Below, one piece after another: positions 5,978 to 9,568 of a stretch of DNA of 9,568 nt; position 1 is the first letter of the stretch; every line of letters starts with the position of its first letter. The position numbers and the translations under genes are program-made. Origin of the DNA: Alphaproteobacteria bacterium (GTDB lineage: Bacteria; Pseudomonadota; Alphaproteobacteria; Rickettsiales; SXRF01); NCBI GenBank assembly GCA_020050695.1, contig JAGVKI010000205.1, positions 1 through 9,568 of the forward strand. Reading direction: 5' to 3'. The notes beneath the pieces are model-generated. The model was not told the origin of the DNA, ran no database searches, and worked only from the letters and a program-made list of their open reading frames with translations.

Positions 5978-6762
5978 GAAGGAGACGCTTCGCTGCTTGG
6001 TTTGCCGCTGCGGGTTTCGTCAATGATGCGCTTTAAGGTTTCATAAGGCACAGCGCCCGGCAGCAATTTTTCACCAACGAACAGTGCTGGCGTACCGCGT
6101 ACGCCAAGGTCTTCACCGAGTTTACGGTTCTGGTCGAGCTGGGTGGTAACAGCGCCTTTATCCATTTCAGCTTTTACAGCCACACGGTTTGCACCTACTT
6201 TTTCAGCCGTCGAAAGCAGTACTTCTTCTGAATAAGCACCCTGGGTCTTCATCAGTGCGGTGTGGAAAGCAAAGTATTTGTCGGGAGCCACGCGGTTAAC
6301 CGCAAGCGCGGCGCGCGATGCTGACACTGAGTCTTCGCTGAGGATTGGGAATTCGCGGAAAACCACACGGACTTTCTTGTCTTCATCAAGAAGCTTGGTA
6401 ATGGTTGGCAGCAGTTTTTTGCAATAGCCACAGTGATAGTCAAAGAACATGATAACCGTTACGTCGGCGTTTTTACTGCCAACACTAGGGGACGTCTTAT
6501 CATTTTGCAGTTCTGCGCGATGCTTGCTAAATGACTCTGCCGTTACCCTTTTATTTTCGGCTTCCTGCTTGTCACGGATTTTATGAACCGCATTCATGAT
6601 GATTTCCGGCTCATCCATGATTGCCTGTTTTACCAGTTCATGGAGTTCACCACGTGTCACTGGTGCATTTGCGTTAGGGGCGGTGCCCGGTGTCTCCGCT
6701 ATTACAGGGTATGACAAGGAACAGAGCAACGTGGTTGCAGCCAAAAAACGTAGTGCTTTCAT
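5974..6762 (-). CDS. DsbA-family periplasmic thiol-disulfide oxidoreductase
   Basis: A 262-residue exported protein of the DsbA/Com1/ScsC-like group, which makes or reshuffles disulfide bonds in the envelope. The signal peptide is residues 1-22 (MKALRFLAATTLLCSLSYPVIA, cut before ETP). Residues 35-90 form a mostly helical, charged N-terminal extension (ELHELVKQAIMDEPEIIMNAV and on) before the thioredoxin fold, which starts near 98. The active site is CGYC at 111-114, preceded by FFDYH, and the cis-proline loop is RGTPALF with Pro225. The extension resembles that of Com1 and ScsC types, where it can drive oligomerisation. An SD sequence GGAG precedes the ATG. It follows the M48 protease gene by 80 bases and may also have its own promoter. 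The stop lies in the TTAA shared with the opposite gene. Confidence 0.92.
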   Translation of the reverse strand: MKALRFLAATTLLCSLSYPVIAETPGTAPNANAPVTRGELHELVKQAIMDEPEIIMNAVHKIRDKQEAENKRVTAESFSKHRAELQNDKTSPSVGSKNADVTVIMFFDYHCGYCKKLLPTITKLLDEDKKVRVVFREFPILSEDSVSASRAALAVNRVAPDKYFAFHTALMKTQGAYSEEVLLSTAEKVGANRVAVKAEMDKGAVTTQLDQNRKLGEDLGVRGTPALFVGEKLLPGAVPYETLKRIIDETRSGKPSSEASPS

Positions 6763-6768
6763 GTGATT

Positions 6769-6772
6769 CTCC
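6769..6772 (-). promoter_or_regulatory. Ribosome binding site GGAG of the DsbA-family gene
   Basis: On the minus strand GGAG stands six bases before the ATG at 6762, confirming the start that gives a full signal peptide. Confidence 0.5.
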
Positions 6773-6791
6773 AGATGACTAAGGGACGTAT

Positions 6792-6821
6792 ATTGTAGCG
6801 CAGGGCGGGTGCGGATGTATA
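6792..6821 (-). promoter_or_regulatory. Candidate promoter of the DsbA-family gene
   Basis: On the minus strand TATACA (6821-6816) and TACAAT (6797-6792) are 18 bases apart, with 4 and 5 of 6 consensus matches. It lies in the 80-base gap after the M48 gene and would give a leader of roughly 20-25 bases with GGAG in it. It would let the oxidoreductase be expressed apart from the protease. Confidence 0.35.
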
Positions 6822-6842
6822 GATAATTCTGTAAGTACCAGG

Positions 6843-8213
6843 CTAGAAGGTGGATTTTTCGTCCTCTTTTTCACGTTTTAACTCAAGTGCTTGTATTTTT
6901 ACATCCTGCGCGCGGCGATAGGACGGGGTGCCAGGGCGCAGCAACCTGAGCGCTTGTTCGACATTGGTGTTTGCACGTCTAGGATCGTCCAGAAGCAGGG
7001 ATTCTTCTGCAAGGGCTAGCGAGGTCATACCCTGGTTGCCTGCTTTACCATAGGCGGTTGCCAGCTGGCGCCAAGCCGTGGGGTTGCTGTTATCGAGCGT
7101 ATTGGCTTTTTCAAGATGGGTAACAGCTGAAGCAAGGAGAGATACGTCCTGCTGCGCAAGTTCCACGCGGGCGAGGTCTACCAGTATCAGCGGCGCATTA
7201 GGCAGCAGTTCAATCGCGCGGCGGTAAGAGGCGAGGGCTTCTTTTGGGCGGTTATTTTCAAACAGGATTTGCCCTTTAAGTTCGTGGAAGAACGGATCGT
7301 TCGGGGCTTCTGCAAGCAGGCTGTCCATCTCTGCGACGGCACGGTTTACATCGGGCATTTTATAATAAGCGATGGCGCGTGCGATGCGTGCAGGCACCGA
7401 CTTATCGGATTGCCCATATTTAAAGAAAGTACGCTCCGGTGTCTGAAGAAATCCATAGAGCTTTGCGATCATGCGCTGATGCAGGCTATCGAATTTCTGG
7501 GGGTAGGCGCCTTCGGGTATACTCGACTTCTCGACATGGTTGCGGATGTGCTCAATACGCAGCGATGTAAGAGGGTGGGTCAGCATATAAGGATCTGGCT
7601 TGCCGATTTTTTCGCGCTGGTGCCTGCGAAGCAGTTCAAACACCTTCATCAGTCCGCTTGCCGAGATATTGAGTTTATCAAGCGCATTAACCGCTGACTG
7701 GTCTGCCGCTTCTTCATGGCTGCGGGTAAAGGCCAGGAAATTACGGGCAACAGTGGTATGGCCGCCTGTTATCACGGCTGCTGCTGCTTCTGGTTTGCCG
7801 GTAGCGGCAGCGGCAGCGGCGCCAAGCACATAGCTGAAAATGGTGCCAAGTTCTGCGTTTTTAAGTTTTTCGGTACCACGGGCAAGGTGGCCGCCCGCAA
7901 TATGGCCGGTTTCATGCGCCATTACGCCAATGAGCATATCCGGGGTTGGGCTAGACAGGATCAGCCCCGTATTTATGAACATATTGGCGCCGCCCGCCAC
8001 AAAGGCGTTCAGCGCATCATCATTCACGATGAATAGTTTGATAGCAGATGGCTTCAGGCCATTGGCCAGAAAGATGGGGTCGGCATACAGGTGTAGCGTA
8101 TGTTCAATTTCCGCGTCACGAATAAGCGGCGCAGCTAAGGCCGGCCTGGCAGCAGTGCATAGCAGCAGGAAAAGACACAGAAGACAGCGGGAGTATGTAA
8201 CGAGATACGCCAT
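6843..8213 (-). CDS. Exported M48-family zinc metalloprotease with TPR repeats (BepA-like)
   Basis: A 456-residue protein with a signal peptide (cleavage likely after ALA at residue 27), an M48 peptidase domain and a C-terminal TPR region. The zinc site is HETGH (His100 and His104 with catalytic Glu101), with the third ligand probably Glu167 in SHEEAAD. Between them is a small alanine-rich hydrophobic stretch (YVLGAAAAAATG). The TPR part runs from about 275 to the end (PNDPFFHELKGQILFENNRPKEAL and on). This architecture matches E. coli BepA/YfgC, a periplasmic protease and chaperone that watches over outer-membrane protein assembly; that role is inferred. The ATG at 8213 is preferred to an in-frame TTG at 8222. 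No Shine-Dalgarno sequence is visible. It follows rne by 36 bases and precedes the DsbA-like gene. Confidence 0.93.
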   Translation of the reverse strand: MAYLVTYSRCLLCLFLLLCTAARPALAAPLIRDAEIEHTLHLYADPIFLANGLKPSAIKLFIVNDDALNAFVAGGANMFINTGLILSSPTPDMLIGVMAHETGHIAGGHLARGTEKLKNAELGTIFSYVLGAAAAAATGKPEAAAAVITGGHTTVARNFLAFTRSHEEAADQSAVNALDKLNISASGLMKVFELLRRHQREKIGKPDPYMLTHPLTSLRIEHIRNHVEKSSIPEGAYPQKFDSLHQRMIAKLYGFLQTPERTFFKYGQSDKSVPARIARAIAYYKMPDVNRAVAEMDSLLAEAPNDPFFHELKGQILFENNRPKEALASYRRAIELLPNAPLILVDLARVELAQQDVSLLASAVTHLEKANTLDNSNPTAWRQLATAYGKAGNQGMTSLALAEESLLLDDPRRANTNVEQALRLLRPGTPSYRRAQDVKIQALELKREKEDEKSTF

Positions 8214-8235
8214 AATGAGCAATTATACGCTCATT
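8214..8235 (-). promoter_or_regulatory. Hairpin with TATAAT in its loop, between rne and the M48 gene
   Basis: On the minus strand AATGAGC and GCTCATT form a perfect 7-bp stem around the loop GTATAATT, and the M48 ATG follows at once. The loop contains a consensus -10 box, TATAAT (8227-8222), eight bases before that ATG, so a promoter here would make a nearly leaderless message. No good -35 is found 17 bases upstream. Alternatively the hairpin may be an RNA structure that limits translation or marks the end of the rne message; it has no U tract in the rne direction. Confidence 0.35.
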
Positions 8236-8249
8236 TTTCGCAACCGCCA

Positions 8250-9568
8250 CTATTCATCCAGTTCGATCATCTTCTGCCACCAGCCTTTTTTGGATGGTGC
8301 ATTAGGGTCACGCGGGGTTTCCGGTGCTCCGCCTGCGCTGGCCACGGCTTTCCGCGGCTGTGGAGGCTCGACCGGCACTGGTTCCTGCAGCGCAAAAGCA
8401 GGCAGGACATTATCCGGGCGTTCCTCACGCTGAGGCTTGTCTTCATTATTGGGGGTACTGCGTTCGTTGCGCTCACGCGGTTCACCACGCTCGCCGCGTT
8501 CATCACGCCAGCGGCGACGGCCACGGCCACCACGGCCACGACGGTTGCCACGTCCATCAGGCGACTGTTCGCTGCCTTCTGCACCAGGCTCGCCGTTCTG
8601 GCCATCCTGTACGAAATCGACAACGTTTTCACCCTGGCCCTGCTGGCCGTCTGCGGCTACATCTTCAGGAGAGTTATTGTCCTGCGGTGTGCGGTTGCGG
8701 TCATTGCGATTACGTCCACCACGACGGCCACGGCGGTTACGCTTGCGGCTGCCATCTGGCGAATAGGTTTCATCACGCTGCGGATCGACTATATCGGTAA
8801 TGTTCTCACCATCATCGTGCGAAGCATTTTCGACAGCAGCTACAGGTTCATGATGCTGATGCTGGTGCTGGCTGCGACCACCACGTTCTGCGCCCCTGTT
8901 ATCGCGGTCACGATCACGATCCCTGTCACGGCCACGGCCACCACGGCGCTGTTCGTTATTGTCGTTGCTGCGCTCAGGGCTGCGCTCGGTATTGCGGTCA
9001 GACTGTGAACGGCGCATCTTTTCGAGGTTAAACTCGGATGCTGGCAGGTCATTATTGATAAGAACCTGCAAGGTTACGCCATAACGTTCTTCCAGGGCGC
9101 GAAGTGCATCACGCTTGGTGTTGAGCAGGTGCAATGCCACGGCTTGCGGTGCGATAAGGCGCAGGCCGCTCCATGTGCCACTGCTGGCTTCCTTGCTGAT
9201 AGCGCGGATGATCTGGATGCTCATGGAATCGTTCGAGCGTACGAAGCCACGGCCAGTGCAATGTACGCACTGTACCATGTTGCTCTCGCTAATGCTTGGA
9301 CGCAGGCGCTGGCGGGACATTTCCAGCAAGCCAAACGGGCTGATACGGCCCAGCTGGATTTTTGCACGGTCTGCTTTCAGCGCGTCCTTAAGCGCCTTTT
9401 CAACCGCACGGCGGTTGCGTGACTCGAGCATGTCGATAAAGTCGATTACGATAAGGCCTGCCAAGTCGCGCAGGCGCAGCTGGCGGGCTACTTCGGCTGC
9501 CGCTTCAAGGTTGGTTTTAGCCGCAGTCTCTTCAATATTACTCTCGGTCGTTGCACGGCCAGAGTTCA
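8250..9568 (-). CDS. rne: Ribonuclease E, C-terminal part (start lies beyond the window)
   Basis: RNase E is the endoribonuclease that starts most mRNA decay, matures rRNA and tRNA, and scaffolds the degradosome. The 438 codons present begin exactly at the residue equivalent to E. coli Asn305 (NSGRATTESNIEET), so the first catalytic Asp (303) is just outside. Catalytic Asp346 is residue 42 here, in GLIVIDFIDM, and the zinc-link cysteines 404 and 407 are residues 100 and 103 (CVHCTGRG), with no gaps relative to E. coli. After about residue 190 the catalytic part gives way to a 250-residue disordered tail with three Arg/Gly-rich RNA-binding blocks, an RDRDRDRDRD run, a HQHQHH patch and acidic linkers. 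It ends in SKKGWWQKMIELDE. The GWW element matches the PNPase-docking motif known from Caulobacter RNase E. RNase G lacks such a tail, which excludes it. Confidence 0.95.
   Translation of the reverse strand, partial: NSGRATTESNIEETAAKTNLEAAAEVARQLRLRDLAGLIVIDFIDMLESRNRRAVEKALKDALKADRAKIQLGRISPFGLLEMSRQRLRPSISESNMVQCVHCTGRGFVRSNDSMSIQIIRAISKEASSGTWSGLRLIAPQAVALHLLNTKRDALRALEERYGVTLQVLINNDLPASEFNLEKMRRSQSDRNTERSPERSNDNNEQRRGGRGRDRDRDRDRDNRGAERGGRSQHQHQHHEPVAAVENASHDDGENITDIVDPQRDETYSPDGSRKRNRRGRRGGRNRNDRNRTPQDNNSPEDVAADGQQGQGENVVDFVQDGQNGEPGAEGSEQSPDGRGNRRGRGGRGRRRWRDERGERGEPRERNERSTPNNEDKPQREERPDNVLPAFALQEPVPVEPPQPRKAVASAGGAPETPRDPNAPSKKGWWQKMIELDE
8455..8980 (-). repeat. Low-complexity Arg/Gly/Asp-coding region in the rne tail
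   Basis: The plus strand shows repeated CCACGG/CCACCACG and CACGATCACG units at about 8516-8550, 8716-8745 and 8895-8945, which encode GRGGRG, RRGRRGG and RDRD runs on the minus strand. The similarity comes from codon repetition in disordered protein, not from a mobile or CRISPR repeat. Such tracts are liable to length change by slippage. Confidence 0.6.

Noticed and set aside
8213..8222. TTG at 8222 as the M48 protease start
   Set aside because: The ATG at 8213 already gives a full signal peptide, and the TTG lies inside the hairpin without a ribosome binding site.
8324..8800. 158-codon plus-strand His/Cys-rich frame opposite rne
   Set aside because: It is the antisense of the arginine-rich low-complexity tail; its His and Ala richness follows from the repeated CCACGG units.
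8516..8945. CRISPR array or tandem mobile repeat
   Set aside because: The repeats are short, irregular and in phase with rne codons, with no regular repeat-spacer pattern.
8250..9464. Complete 404-aa protein starting at the TTG at 9464
   Set aside because: The frame stays open to 9568 and aligns with RNase E without gaps upstream of that codon, so the gene is a fragment cut by the window edge.

Overview
The window looks like core chromosome of an alphaproteobacterium of intermediate GC content (roughly half, by eye). The main clues are an RNase E whose C-terminus ends in a GWW motif, an ETF-ubiquinone oxidoreductase divergent from what looks like a uracil-DNA glycosylase start, a long TPR lipoprotein-like or periplasmic protein directly upstream of ispE, and an M48/TPR protease next to a DsbA-type oxidoreductase. 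The ETF-QO implies aerobic respiration with flavoprotein dehydrogenases, and IspE implies the MEP route to isoprenoids. No mobile element, tRNA, rRNA or CRISPR array is visible. I cannot name the genus.

Layout, left to right. (1) Bases 1-33, minus: the first 11 codons of a gene leaving the window, most likely uracil-DNA glycosylase. (2) 81-1712, plus: ETF-ubiquinone oxidoreductase. (3) 2744 to 1713, minus: a two-gene unit with a recognisable promoter, made of an unrecognised 65-residue basic protein and then a PAPS-type sulfotransferase. (4) 2902-5977, plus: an exported TPR protein, ispE, and an unrecognised 147-residue protein that overlaps ispE. (5) 9568 to 5974, minus: the 3' part of rne, an exported M48 metalloprotease with TPRs, and an exported DsbA-family thiol oxidoreductase.

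The two convergent junctions are extremely tight. The ETF-QO and sulfotransferase stop codons abut. The 147-residue protein and the DsbA-like gene share a TTAA in which both stops are read. Neither junction has room for an intergenic terminator. The longest non-coding stretch is the 157-base divergent region 2745-2901, which holds a good minus-strand promoter, a weak plus-strand candidate and a near-perfect 10-base direct repeat.

Functionally, the M48/TPR and DsbA-like genes form a plausible envelope protein quality-control pair. RNase E is the degradosome scaffold and appears to carry the alphaproteobacterial PNPase-docking motif. The least explained parts are the 65-residue protein with its sulfotransferase, and the 147-residue protein coupled to ispE. 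I see no clear new multi-gene system; those two unknown small proteins are the best leads.
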